In this document: in pieces, positions 26,036 through 34,794 of the stretch
How the letters are laid out: the number at the start of each line of letters is the position of its first letter
Numbering within the stretch: position 1 is the stretch's first letter
Source of the DNA: Oleispirillum sp963668495
GTDB lineage: Bacteria; Pseudomonadota; Alphaproteobacteria; Rhodospirillales; Rhodospirillaceae
DNA: 64,000 nucleotides
NCBI GenBank assembly: GCA_963668495.1
Contig: OY764545.1
Span: 248,001 to 312,000, forward strand
Direction: 5' to 3'
The notes under the pieces: model-generated
Seen by the model: only the letters and a program-made list of their open reading frames with translations
Database searches by the model: none
Told to the model about the DNA's origin: nothing
Position numbers and translations under genes: made by a program

Positions 26036-27024
26036 GGCTGTTTCTCCTGCTCGCTGGCAGGGTTGGCATCATGCTCTGCATCCCAAATATCAATGTCACT
26101 GATAGAACTATCCGTTGCGGAACTTGGCGTCAGCAGACGAGTGACATCATCATAAATCACCACTGGGCGTTCATCATCACTGATAATGGTCAGGGAACGT
26201 TTGTCTTCATCTTCGTGCAAATCGGAACCGCTTAGCACGAAGTGACGCAGAGCACCGCCGAACACGGCTTCCAGATTACTTTGGGTAAAGGTGGTTTCCG
26301 TCGGGCCATAATCCACAACTGTCCCCCCGATCAAGATCGTATGATCACAATACTCAGGTACAGAGCCAAGGTTGTGAGTCGACACCAGAATTACTCGGCC
26401 TTCATCCCGCAATTCCTGTAGCAACGCAATGATGGCATTTTCCGTGGTGACATCGACCCCGGTGAACGGTTCATCCAACAAAATTACTTGCCCGTTCTGT
26501 GCCAGAGCACGGGCCAAGAACACCCGCTTCTTTTGCCCGCCGGACAATTCCCCGATTTGACGATGACGAAACGCCGTCATCCCCACGCGGTCCAAAGCCG
26601 TGGAGACCATATCGCGGTCAGTTGCCGTTGGTATGCGCAGAAAGTTCATGTGACCGTATCGACCCATCATCACGACATCTTGCACCAGCACCGGGAAGCT
26701 CCAGTCAACATCCTCAGCCTGTGGAACATAAGCCACAAGATTACGGCGCAATGCGTCCCGGATCGGCAGCCCCAAAAGGCTGATCTCACCATCCCCCAAA
26801 GGCACAAGCCCCATCAATGCCTTGAACATGGTGGACTTGCCGGACCCGTTTACACCAACCAAGGCAGCAATGGTGCCTCTGGGCACCCGGAACGATGCAG
26901 AACGCAACGCTGTATGCCCATTGCGATAGGTCACCGTGATGTTGGAAGCATCCACCCCCCACTGCGGTGTTTCATTGTGGGTATCCTGACCAACAGCAGT
27001 TTTGTGGGAAGGCATACGAATCAT
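26032..27024 (-). CDS. sitB: Manganese/iron ABC transporter ATPase SitB
   Basis: A 330-residue ABC ATPase with Walker A GVNGSGKST, signature LSGGQKKRVFLARAL and Walker B VILLDEPFTG. It energises SitCD. AGGAGG lies five bases before ATG 27024. A second ATG at 27027 is only two bases away from it. The C-terminal 80 residues after the ATPase core are an acidic extension not needed for the fold (LHEDEDKRSLT to the end). Nine bases separate it from sitA. Confidence 0.94.
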   Translation of the reverse strand: MIRMPSHKTAVGQDTHNETPQWGVDASNITVTYRNGHTALRSASFRVPRGTIAALVGVNGSGKSTMFKALMGLVPLGDGEISLLGLPIRDALRRNLVAYVPQAEDVDWSFPVLVQDVVMMGRYGHMNFLRIPTATDRDMVSTALDRVGMTAFRHRQIGELSGGQKKRVFLARALAQNGQVILLDEPFTGVDVTTENAIIALLQELRDEGRVILVSTHNLGSVPEYCDHTILIGGTVVDYGPTETTFTQSNLEAVFGGALRHFVLSGSDLHEDEDKRSLTIISDDERPVVIYDDVTRLLTPSSATDSSISDIDIWDAEHDANPASEQEKQP

Positions 27025-27033
27025 CATTTCCTC

Positions 27034-27954
27034 CTAGTGTCGGTCAGACTCTTCATTGAGCAAATTACTGACAACTGTTTCGGACGTAACCCGTAACAAA
27101 TCCAAATACGTCGGCACTGGGCCATCTTTTCCAGTCAGAGAATCAACATACAAAACGCCGCCATATCGTACCCCGGTTTCGCGCGCGACTTGCTTAGCCG
27201 GGTCCGTATTGACCGTACTTTCACAGAAAACTGCCGGGATTTTTTGTGCGCGCACACCATCAATGACTTTACGGACTTGTTTGGGGGTTCCAACCTGATC
27301 CGCATTCATCGGCCACAGGTAGAGTTCCTTTAAACCGAAATCCCGGGCCAAATAACTGAACGCGCCCTCACAGGTGACCAACCATCGTTTGTTTTCAGGG
27401 ATTTGCTTAACCCGATCCCGTAGCGGACTGATGGCATTGCGGATTTTTGCCTTATATGCCTCCGCATTCGCGGCATAAGTCTTGGCATTGTCAGGATCAT
27501 ATTTCGCCATGGCATCGCGAATGTTGTCCACATACACAACCGCACTATCCAACCCCATCCACGCATGAGGGTTTGGCTTACCTTCATAAGCACCTTCGCG
27601 GATGCTGATCGGCTCGATACCATCGGTCAACGTTGCCGATGGTACATTTTTCAGATTGTTAAAAAATTGGCTAAACCAAAGCTCCAGATTCATCCCGTTC
27701 CACAGAATCAAGTCTGCATCTTGTGCCTTCATAATATCTCGTGGGGTTGGTTGGTAACCGTGAATCTCAGCCCCGGGCTTGGTAATGGAAATAACCTCGG
27801 CAGCGTCTCCGGCGACATTTTGTGCCATATCCGCAATGACCGTAAACGTGGTCGCAACCTTAAACTTATCCGCTGCAAACGACGGGGCAGATGTAACCGT
27901 TGCACAGACCCCCAGAACACCAAAAGCCACCATCTTTGAAACAACACTGGACAT
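27034..27954 (-). CDS. sitA: Manganese/iron-binding periplasmic protein SitA
   Basis: A 306-residue cluster A-I metal-binding protein that delivers Mn2+ or Fe2+ to SitBCD. The signal peptide (MSSVVSKMVAFGVLGVCATV...SFAA) is cleaved near residue 27. Metal ligands of the family are visible: His in AEIHGYQPTP, His in KPNPHAWMGLD, Glu in VTCEGAFSYLARDFG and Asp in VLYVDSL. I start at ATG 27954, where the signal peptide begins and ACGGAG lies upstream. The frame running on to 28041 crosses the Fur-like operator and is unlikely to be translated. Confidence 0.94.
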   Translation of the reverse strand: MSSVVSKMVAFGVLGVCATVTSAPSFAADKFKVATTFTVIADMAQNVAGDAAEVISITKPGAEIHGYQPTPRDIMKAQDADLILWNGMNLELWFSQFFNNLKNVPSATLTDGIEPISIREGAYEGKPNPHAWMGLDSAVVYVDNIRDAMAKYDPDNAKTYAANAEAYKAKIRNAISPLRDRVKQIPENKRWLVTCEGAFSYLARDFGLKELYLWPMNADQVGTPKQVRKVIDGVRAQKIPAVFCESTVNTDPAKQVARETGVRYGGVLYVDSLTGKDGPVPTYLDLLRVTSETVVSNLLNEESDRH

Positions 27955-28013
27955 TACATGAACTCCGTCTGGATTGAATTGTGCAGCCACTTCCCTCATT
28001 GACGCGACTTTAT

Positions 28014-28035
28014 GATAATGATAATCATTCTTATT
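28014..28035. promoter_or_regulatory. Fur/Mur box between sitA and mur
   Basis: GATAATGATAATCATTCTTATT closely matches the classical Fur box (GATAATGATAATCATTATC), with 17 of the first 19 positions conserved. It lies 60 bases upstream of sitA and about 40 upstream of mur, so one site can control both divergent genes. Confidence 0.85.
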
Positions 28036-28073
28036 AAGCAAGCAAATAATTCATTGCCTTCATGGAGGCCGCA

Positions 28074-28535
28074 ATGCCATCACAAAAAGCAAACGCCCAC
28101 GTACCAACACAAACCGGGAGTGATGACCTTATCCTGCGTTTCCAAAACGTTATGCGAGACGCAAATATGCGGATGACCCGACAGCGCCAGGCAATTTTAG
28201 ACGTTCTGGCATCGACAACAAACCACCCGGATATTCACGAGATTTATCAACGCGCCAGCAAAATTGACCCTACAGTTGCATTGTCAACAGTGTACCGCAC
28301 CATGGCGGTACTTGAAACACATGGCGTCATTCAGCGCCTGAATTTCGATGGGCAAACGGCACGATACGAAAGTACGCTTTCTCCGCACCACGACCATTTA
28401 ATAGATGTGGATACGGGGGAAGTGGTGGAATTTCACTCAGAACTGATTGAAGCCTTACAAAAGGAAATCGCAGAAGAACACGGCTACGAACTAATCAGCC
28501 ACAAACTGGAACTGTATGCACGGAAAATCCGATAA
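28074..28535 (+). CDS. mur: Fur-family regulator, manganese-responsive Mur type
   Basis: A 153-residue Fur-family repressor. The winged helix includes HPDIHEIYQRA and ALSTVYRTMAVLETHGVI, and the metal-sensing motif is HHDH at residues 105-108. The CxxC that holds structural zinc in E. coli Fur (CLDC) is replaced by DVDT at 111-114, a known feature of several alphaproteobacterial Mur/Fur proteins. GGAGG lies five bases before ATG 28074. The upstream ATG at 28062 overlaps this site and is less likely. Its divergence from sitABCD indicates Mn-dependent repression of that operon. Calling it Mur rather than Fur is inference from context. Confidence 0.85.
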   Translation: MPSQKANAHVPTQTGSDDLILRFQNVMRDANMRMTRQRQAILDVLASTTNHPDIHEIYQRASKIDPTVALSTVYRTMAVLETHGVIQRLNFDGQTARYESTLSPHHDHLIDVDTGEVVEFHSELIEALQKEIAEEHGYELISHKLELYARKIR

Positions 28536-28540
28536 CAAAA

Positions 28541-28566
28541 AACGGCCACAATGGGCCGCTTTTCAT
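28541..28566 (+). terminator. Probable terminator after mur
   Basis: ACGGCC and GGCCG pair around ACAATG, with CTTTTC after. The stem is short, and the signal is moderate. Confidence 0.55.
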
Positions 28567-28588
28567 GCTGAACACGCAGTTATGCACG

Positions 28589-29404
28589 TTAGAAATGCAG
28601 TCTTTGTTTTTCCTTACGATGCATAATGATCCCGGCGACAATAATCGCCAGCGTCACGATCCCGACGATAATGGTCGCAAGCGCATTAATCTGTGGGCTG
28701 ACACCAAGTCGCACCGACGAATAAACCACCATGGGCAGCGTCGAAGCACCGGGACCGGAAACAAAGCTGGCAATCACCAAGTCATCCAGTGACAGGGTAA
28801 ACGCCAACAGCCACCCGGAAACCAACGCCGGGGCAATCACCGGCACGGTAATTAGGAAAAACACCTTAGCCGGGCGCGCACCCAAGTCTAGCGCGGCTTC
28901 CTCAATGGATACATCCATTTGCGTCAACCGAGACTGTACCACTACCGCCACATAGGCCGAGGAGAAAGTCAAATGGGCAATGGTGATAGTGGTCACGCCA
29001 CGGGTTTCAGGCCAGCCGACCAATTGCTGCATTGCCACAAACAGCAACAGCAACGACAAACCGATAATGACTTCAGGCATCACCAGCGGTGCCGTAATTA
29101 ATGTGGTGAATGCGGTTCGCCCGCGAAATTTACCGAAGCGGGCCAAAACCAACCCCGCCAATGTCCCCAGCACAACCGCACCGGAGGCATTCAAAAACGC
29201 GATCTTCAGGCTCAACCACGCCGCGCCCAGAATCTGTTCGTTGCGCATCAGCTCGCCATACCATTTGGTCGAAAACCCCGCCCAAACCGTGACTAGCCGC
29301 GATTCATTGAATGAAAAGAAAATCAGGGTAAAAATTGGCACGTATAAGAAAGCATACCCAAATGCCAAAGCCGTAAATAGGCCCCATGACCGCCAGCGTG
29401 TCAT
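28589..29404 (-). CDS. potI: Putrescine/spermidine ABC transporter permease PotI
   Basis: A 271-residue binding-protein-dependent permease with six membrane spans. The EAA loop reads EEAALDLGARPAKVFFLITVP. Order and similarity place it as the second permease of a PotFGHI putrescine importer (FSLDDLVIASFVSGPG-type C-terminal block). Its ATG overlaps the potH stop by four bases (ATGA). It is the last gene of the operon. Confidence 0.93.
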   Translation of the reverse strand: MTRWRSWGLFTALAFGYAFLYVPIFTLIFFSFNESRLVTVWAGFSTKWYGELMRNEQILGAAWLSLKIAFLNASGAVVLGTLAGLVLARFGKFRGRTAFTTLITAPLVMPEVIIGLSLLLLFVAMQQLVGWPETRGVTTITIAHLTFSSAYVAVVVQSRLTQMDVSIEEAALDLGARPAKVFFLITVPVIAPALVSGWLLAFTLSLDDLVIASFVSGPGASTLPMVVYSSVRLGVSPQINALATIIVGIVTLAIIVAGIIMHRKEKQRLHF

Positions 29405-30423
29405 CCTTCCATTTCCTCCATCCGGCGCGTGTTTTCTTCCTGCGCTTTTTGGAACCAGACAATCGGCACCACCAACAACAGCAAGGTAACAACTGCCACT
29501 GCTGAAGCCACAGGCCAATCATTGTTGGAGAAAAACTCCGTCCACAGAACCTTGCCAATCATCAGCGTATTAGGGCCACCCAACAGGTCGGGGATCACAA
29601 ACTCACCCACCGCCGGAATAAACACCAACATGGAACCGGCAATAACACCGCTCATGGACAAAGGCAGCGTCACCCGCAGGAACGCCCGCGTTGGGCGGCA
29701 CCCAAGGTCTGCCGCAGCTTCCAGCAAGGACAAGTCCATGCGCGACAATGTGGCATAAAGTGGCAGAACCATAAACGGCAGGTACGAATAAACAATGCCC
29801 ACCAACACGGAAAAGTCCGTATGCATCATGGCAATCGGTTCGTCAATCAACCCCAGCCACATCAACAGGTTGTTCAGCAATCCATTGTTTTTCAAGATGC
29901 CAATCCATGCGTAAACCCGAATGAGGAATGACGTCCAAAACGGCAGAATAATCAGCATCAACAACGGCACCCGGAACTGCACCGGAGCCTTAGCAATGGC
30001 ATAAGCCATGGGATAGCCCAACACCAGCGTCAATACCGTTGCCATGGCAGCAACCCGTACCGAATTCAGGTAAGCCATCCAATACATGCTGTCATCCAGC
30101 ATCAGAAGGTAATTACCGAAATTCACCCGCAGCAGCATGATGCCGTCTTCGGCCCACTGCACCAAATCAGAATACGGCGGCTGCGCAATCAATGCCTCAG
30201 CAAAACTGATTTTCAGAACCACCAAAAACGGCAGACCAAAAAACAGCAGCAGCCAGATAAACGGCACCGCCGTAACTGCGGCCCGCCCCCAGTACATGGT
30301 CCCCATCGCCAAACCACGAACGTGACCAACAATGGTAAAACCAAGCAACCAACGGAACACTTGCGACAACAGCGATTGGTTCGCCGCATCCGTATCTGAC
30401 GTTGGAACTGGAGCCGGAATCAT
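29401..30423 (-). CDS. potH: Putrescine ABC transporter permease PotH
   Basis: A 340-residue permease with a longer cytoplasmic N-terminus of about 40 residues followed by six spans. The family blocks include LPFWTSFLIRVYAWIGIL and the EAA loop LEAAADLGCRPTRAFLRVTLP. It forms the channel with PotI. It overlaps potG by four bases. Confidence 0.93.
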   Translation of the reverse strand: MIPAPVPTSDTDAANQSLLSQVFRWLLGFTIVGHVRGLAMGTMYWGRAAVTAVPFIWLLLFFGLPFLVVLKISFAEALIAQPPYSDLVQWAEDGIMLLRVNFGNYLLMLDDSMYWMAYLNSVRVAAMATVLTLVLGYPMAYAIAKAPVQFRVPLLMLIILPFWTSFLIRVYAWIGILKNNGLLNNLLMWLGLIDEPIAMMHTDFSVLVGIVYSYLPFMVLPLYATLSRMDLSLLEAAADLGCRPTRAFLRVTLPLSMSGVIAGSMLVFIPAVGEFVIPDLLGGPNTLMIGKVLWTEFFSNNDWPVASAVAVVTLLLLVVPIVWFQKAQEENTRRMEEMEG

Positions 30424-31577
30424 GACTGCAACACCACACCGTTATCAGGAGACCAACTCAACCAGACTTCTTGCTCCCACGTCAGGGCCGCACTGGTCTG
30501 CCGAGCCAGATTGGTCAATTGCACCTGCACCATAGTTTCATTGGGCAAACGCACATAATAAATTGATACGTCACCGAGGTAGGCAATCTCTGCCACTACG
30601 CCACGCAAGACGTTGGTCTCGTTTTCCGGTTTGGTGTCGGATACCGTCATTTTTTCCGGGCGCAACGCCACGCTGACAGGCGTCCCCGCCGGAAGTGGTT
30701 CCGCATGCGTGATAGCCATATCCGCAGCAACATCTTCGCAATTGACGAACAAAACGCCGTCGTTTTCGTCGGTCACACGACCATCAAAAATATTCACAGA
30801 ACCAATAAAATCAGCAACATAGCGCGTTGCCGGATATTCATAAATTGTCGACGGCGTGCCCAATTGCAAAATGCGCCCTTCGTCCATCACGGCAATCCGT
30901 GTCGACATGGTCATGGCTTCTTCTTGATCGTGCGTAACCATGACAAAGGTCGTGCCCAATTGTTCCTGAATATTCACCAGTTCGAACTGGGTATGTTCGC
31001 GCAGTTTTTTATCCAAAGCCCCCAACGGCTCATCCAAAAGCAACAATCTGGGATGTTTTGCCAGCGAGCGGGCCAAGGCCACGCGCTGTCGCTGACCACC
31101 CGACAATTGGTGCGGGCGACGTTTGGCAAATTTATCAAGTTTGACCAAATGCAGCATTTCCGTCACACGCTCTTTGATCTGCGCGGCAGAGGCACCTTCC
31201 TGTTTCAAACCGAACGCAATATTCTGTTCCACGGTCATATGCGGGAACAAGGCATAGGATTGGAACATCATGTTGACCGGACGACGATAGGGCGGCACAT
31301 GGGTCATGTCCGCACCATCAATCAAAATCCGCCCATCATTGGGGGTTTCCAGCCCCGCCAACATGCGCAGCAATGTGGTTTTACCGCAACCAGACGCACC
31401 AAGGAGAGAGAAGAACTCTCCTTGGTAGATTTCTAAACTGACATCATCGACGGCATAGTGCGGACCAAATGCCTTGGTGACATTTTCGATCTGCACGATA
31501 GGCCGTGCATTCAAATCCTGCCAAGGTTCCAGCGTCTGCGCCGACCGCGTCGGCCGCGTTGTTTGCGCAAGAGCCAT
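30420..31577 (-). CDS. potG: Putrescine ABC transporter ATPase PotG
   Basis: A 385-residue ATPase with Walker A LGASGCGKTT, Q-loop MFQSYALFPHMT, signature LSGGQRQRVALARSL and Walker B LLLLDEPLGALD. A C-terminal TOBE domain spans about residues 300-385. It powers PotHI. The start at 31577 lies 23 bases after the potF stop. Confidence 0.95.
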   Translation of the reverse strand: MALAQTTRPTRSAQTLEPWQDLNARPIVQIENVTKAFGPHYAVDDVSLEIYQGEFFSLLGASGCGKTTLLRMLAGLETPNDGRILIDGADMTHVPPYRRPVNMMFQSYALFPHMTVEQNIAFGLKQEGASAAQIKERVTEMLHLVKLDKFAKRRPHQLSGGQRQRVALARSLAKHPRLLLLDEPLGALDKKLREHTQFELVNIQEQLGTTFVMVTHDQEEAMTMSTRIAVMDEGRILQLGTPSTIYEYPATRYVADFIGSVNIFDGRVTDENDGVLFVNCEDVAADMAITHAEPLPAGTPVSVALRPEKMTVSDTKPENETNVLRGVVAEIAYLGDVSIYYVRLPNETMVQVQLTNLARQTSAALTWEQEVWLSWSPDNGVVLQS

Positions 31578-31600
31578 CTCACACCTCCGTCAATAAATCA

Positions 31601-32701
31601 TCAGTGCCCGGTTTTCACGCGAGTCCAGTTCCGCACACGATAGCGAATCATGGCCGGTGAATTTTCCGGGGTCATATACAGTTTTTCCATCACGGCTTTC
31701 GGCGGATAAATCCCCTGATCGCCGGAAATTTCCGGGTCCACCAAAGCGGTTGCAGCCTTATTCGCATTGGCATAGGCCACATAATTGGTGATGTCCGCAG
31801 CGACCTGAGGCTTCATGATGTAATTGATGAAGGCATGGGCTGCATCCGGGTGCGGAGCATCTTTCGGAATCACCATCAGGTCAGTCCACATGATGGAGCC
31901 TTCCTTCGGAATGACGAACTGAATGTTCACGCCATTGCCTGCCTCTGCCGCACGATCCCGTGCCTGCACAACGTCGCCGGAGTAACCTTGGCTCACGCAT
32001 ACATCACCATTGGCAAGGTCATTAATGTACTGAGAACTATGGAAATACTTCACATGCGGGCGAATCGCCATAAATGCGTCAACCGCAGCATTGATGTCTG
32101 CTTTGCTGGCGTTGTTGACGTCTTTCCCGATATAGCGCAAGGCCATGGCAAAGGTTTCGTCTTGCTCATCAAGGAAGGTTAACCCGCAGGCCGCCAATTT
32201 CTTGGCATTCTTAGGGTCGAACACCATGGACAAGGATGTCATATCCGCATCCGGGCCAAGAACCGCCTTAACCTTGTCCACGTTCAGACCAAAGCCGGTG
32301 GTGCCCCACATGTACGGAACGGAATACTGGTTGCCCGGGTCCACTGCCTCCAAGGCCTTCATCAAGTCCGGGTCCATATTCGCCAAATTCGGCAATTTTG
32401 CCTTATCCAGCTTCATATACAGGCCGGATTTAATCTGACGCGTTGCAAACGGACGTCCGGTCGGGAACACCACATCATAGCCAGACTTGCCTGCCAACAG
32501 TTTGGCTTCAAGGATTTCGTTGCTGTCGTAAACGTCATAGACAACCTTAATCCCGGTATCACGGGTAAAGTTTTCCAGAGTGTCCTCGGCGATGTAGTCC
32601 GTCCAGTTATAGACATGGACGACTTTGTCTTCGGCATGTGCCGTCATGGTCAGCCCGCAGGCCATGGCAGCTGCATAAGCAGCCTTAAAAGCAAATCGCA
32701 T
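31601..32701 (-). CDS. potF: Putrescine-binding periplasmic protein PotF
   Basis: A 366-residue polyamine-binding protein. The signal peptide is MRFAFKAAYAAAMACGLTMT to HAEDK, followed by HVYNWTDYIAEDTLENF, the typical N-terminus of PotF/PotD. YMWGTTGFGLN and SQGYSGDVVQARDRA are ligand-pocket blocks of the PotF group, which prefers putrescine. ATG 32701 has GGGAGG seven bases upstream. It is the first gene of potFGHI. Confidence 0.94.
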   Translation of the reverse strand: MRFAFKAAYAAAMACGLTMTAHAEDKVVHVYNWTDYIAEDTLENFTRDTGIKVVYDVYDSNEILEAKLLAGKSGYDVVFPTGRPFATRQIKSGLYMKLDKAKLPNLANMDPDLMKALEAVDPGNQYSVPYMWGTTGFGLNVDKVKAVLGPDADMTSLSMVFDPKNAKKLAACGLTFLDEQDETFAMALRYIGKDVNNASKADINAAVDAFMAIRPHVKYFHSSQYINDLANGDVCVSQGYSGDVVQARDRAAEAGNGVNIQFVIPKEGSIMWTDLMVIPKDAPHPDAAHAFINYIMKPQVAADITNYVAYANANKAATALVDPEISGDQGIYPPKAVMEKLYMTPENSPAMIRYRVRNWTRVKTGH

Positions 32702-32767
32702 TGGAAAACCTCCCCTCAATTGGCAAGAGTAAATTCAGGCTGTATCAAGCAGCATACCCCGCTGCAC

Positions 32768-32791
32768 AATTTGCGCAACCTGACGCAAATT
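32768..32791. promoter_or_regulatory. Inverted repeat upstream of potF, possible operator
   Basis: AATTTGCG (32768-32775) and CGCAAATT (32784-32791) form a perfect 8-bp dyad with an 8-bp spacer, centred about 78 bases upstream of the potF start. The arrangement is typical of a dimeric repressor or activator site. No regulator gene is adjacent. Confidence 0.5.
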
Positions 32792-32803
32792 CCTTCAAAC
32801 AGC

Positions 32804-32823
32804 AAGGGGGCAAACGCCCCCTT
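32804..32823 (-). terminator. Hairpin downstream of the MCP gene
   Basis: AAGGGGGC and GCCCCCTT pair around AAAC, 41 bases beyond the MCP stop. The minus-strand continuation has only scattered Ts, so termination may be weak or Rho-assisted. Confidence 0.6.
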
Positions 32824-32863
32824 CGCAATATTTCACAATTGTCATCGGATCGAAATTTTCGGG

Positions 32864-34189
32864 TCAGCGCCGAGTGGCCTCTTCGATGATGCTGTCAATT
32901 TGTGAATTCATTGTATCCATACGCCCGGATAAGCGTTCCGCCGACTGTAACACATCGGACGAGGCTTGTGCCGTTGCAGAAACATGGGATGATATTTCTT
33001 CCATGGCGGAACTGGCAGTCCGAACGGACTCTGCTGCGGACTGAATATTGCTAACGATACCTTCGACCGCACGATTTTGCGTTTCTACAGTCGTCAGAAT
33101 TGTCTGTGCCACATCATTAATATCGCTAATGGTATCGGAAACATCAGAGATCACCCCAACAGATTGCTGTGCCACCTGTTGCATGCGCCCGATCTGTTCA
33201 CTGATCGACTGGGTTGCCCGCGCAGTTTGACCCGCCAGATTTTTCACCTCACCCGCGACAACAGCAAATCCTTTCCCGGCATCTCCGGCGCGGGCTGCCT
33301 CAATGGTCGCGTTTAGAGCCAAAAGATTGGTTTGCTCTGCCACATCTTCAATGAGTGACACCACATCACCAATGGTTTCTGCCGCAGTCGTCAAATCCCC
33401 CAGAACTTCCGTTGCTTCAGCCGCGCGTTGCGCCGCAGACGTCGCAATATCCGCAGACCGGACCGCCAGTTCTGAAATCTGATGCATACCGGAAGAAACG
33501 TCTTCCACCGCTTCAACCGCGTCAGCAACAGAACGGGAAGCAACCTCGGTTGCACCAGTTACGTGGGTTGCATGGTTTTCAACCTGAGCCGTCGCCTGAC
33601 ACATGGTGTCTGCCTGTTGACGCACGTCCTGCGCCTCCTCATTCGAAGCGCTGACTTCAGAACGTATCCCCTGCCCCAGGCCATCAATGGTCTGCATCAG
33701 GGTGCCTGTAGTGGCTTGCATACTGGAAATACCGTCGTTGATCCGGCGTGCATAAACACGAAACTCACCGTTCATCCCGGTTAAGGTAATTCGGCGAAAA
33801 TACTTGCCTTTGTTGGCGTACTCCATGACGGCCCCGGCCTCCTTGGCGAAGGCTTCAAACTGATCCAGCATATCGTTGATGTTATGCAGCATGGCTCCCA
33901 AAAGTCCATGCCCGCGGACATTCAAAACCCGTTCGTTCAGGCGTCCTTCTGCCGCAGCGGCGCAGGCGGCTACAGCCTTACGTACACTGTTCAAGGCACG
34001 GCGCAGAAAAATGATACAACCCAACAGAACAACAATCGACACGCCCAAGGCCGCCGTAATAATCCATTCCCCGCAATATGCCGTGAATATGATCATGGCG
34101 ATCTGAATGCAGATGACACAGACACACCCTGCCATCGCCTTGGCAATGGAGGACATATTCTGGGAATCAAAGACTGAGAATAAATTCAT
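32864..34189 (-). CDS. Methyl-accepting chemotaxis protein (probable partner of the PAS protein)
   Basis: A 441-residue MCP. Two closely spaced hydrophobic segments (about residues 18-35 and 38-60) form a membrane hairpin with almost no periplasmic part. A HAMP-like region and the signalling domain follow, with the hairpin tip in EDVAEQTNLLALNATIEAAR and GKGFAVVAGEVKNLA. Lack of a periplasmic sensor means it must receive its signal from inside the cell. ATG 34189 lies within the last codons of the upstream PAS gene (23-base overlap), so the two proteins are made together. I read them as a split Aer-type receptor. Confidence 0.9.
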   Translation of the reverse strand: MNLFSVFDSQNMSSIAKAMAGCVCVICIQIAMIIFTAYCGEWIITAALGVSIVVLLGCIIFLRRALNSVRKAVAACAAAAEGRLNERVLNVRGHGLLGAMLHNINDMLDQFEAFAKEAGAVMEYANKGKYFRRITLTGMNGEFRVYARRINDGISSMQATTGTLMQTIDGLGQGIRSEVSASNEEAQDVRQQADTMCQATAQVENHATHVTGATEVASRSVADAVEAVEDVSSGMHQISELAVRSADIATSAAQRAAEATEVLGDLTTAAETIGDVVSLIEDVAEQTNLLALNATIEAARAGDAGKGFAVVAGEVKNLAGQTARATQSISEQIGRMQQVAQQSVGVISDVSDTISDINDVAQTILTTVETQNRAVEGIVSNIQSAAESVRTASSAMEEISSHVSATAQASSDVLQSAERLSGRMDTMNSQIDSIIEEATRR

Positions 34190-34691
34190 CGTATTCCATC
34201 CCCTTTGCATTCAGAATTTCCATAAGTTTGGCTTCCGCAGCCAGCATGCCCTGTTTGGGGCTTTCATGGCTTTTTTCAATTGCCAGCAAATCCGCATACA
34301 CCGTTTTCAACAGCTCAACCGGCTCCCTTCTCGGCACCCGGCGCGAGGAATGATACCCGGTAATATTCATGTTATCGTCAAACGTCGGCGTCACATGCGC
34401 CAGCACCCAATAGTGGTCACCATTTTTCGCCTGATTAACCACGTAGGCGAAAATCTCGTTGCCGGCCTCGATTGTGTCCCATAGCAACTTAAAAACGCAC
34501 CGGGGCATGTCCGGATGACGAATAATGTTGTGGTTCTGCCCGACCAGCTCAGATTCTTTATACAAGGCAACATCACAGAACACCTTGTTGGCATAAGTTA
34601 TTATGCCCTTTTTATCTGTTTTGCTGACGATGATTTTATTATCAGGCCACATGCGCTCACGACCTGTGGGCGGGACGGTTGGACGAGCCAC
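34167..34691 (-). CDS. Aer-type PAS domain protein
   Basis: A 174-residue soluble protein with one PAS domain close to the FAD-binding PAS of the aerotaxis receptor Aer: ITYANKVFCDVALYKESEL, NHNIIRHPDMP and KNGDHYWVLAHVTPTFD are all Aer-like. About 60 helical residues follow. There is no membrane span or output domain. The start is GTG 34691, with AAGGAGG seven bases upstream. Its end overlaps the MCP start. It probably senses redox or oxygen state and signals through the MCP. Confidence 0.88.
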   Translation of the reverse strand: MARPTVPPTGRERMWPDNKIIVSKTDKKGIITYANKVFCDVALYKESELVGQNHNIIRHPDMPRCVFKLLWDTIEAGNEIFAYVVNQAKNGDHYWVLAHVTPTFDDNMNITGYHSSRRVPRREPVELLKTVYADLLAIEKSHESPKQGMLAAEAKLMEILNAKGMEYDEFILSL

Positions 34692-34794
34692 AGTATTGCC
34701 TCCTTACAGTTGGACCGCACGAAAGCAAACACCAAAGGGGCACGCGCGTAAAGTGCTTTTTCCGTTTTACGCGCATTCGTATCAACCTCAGACA

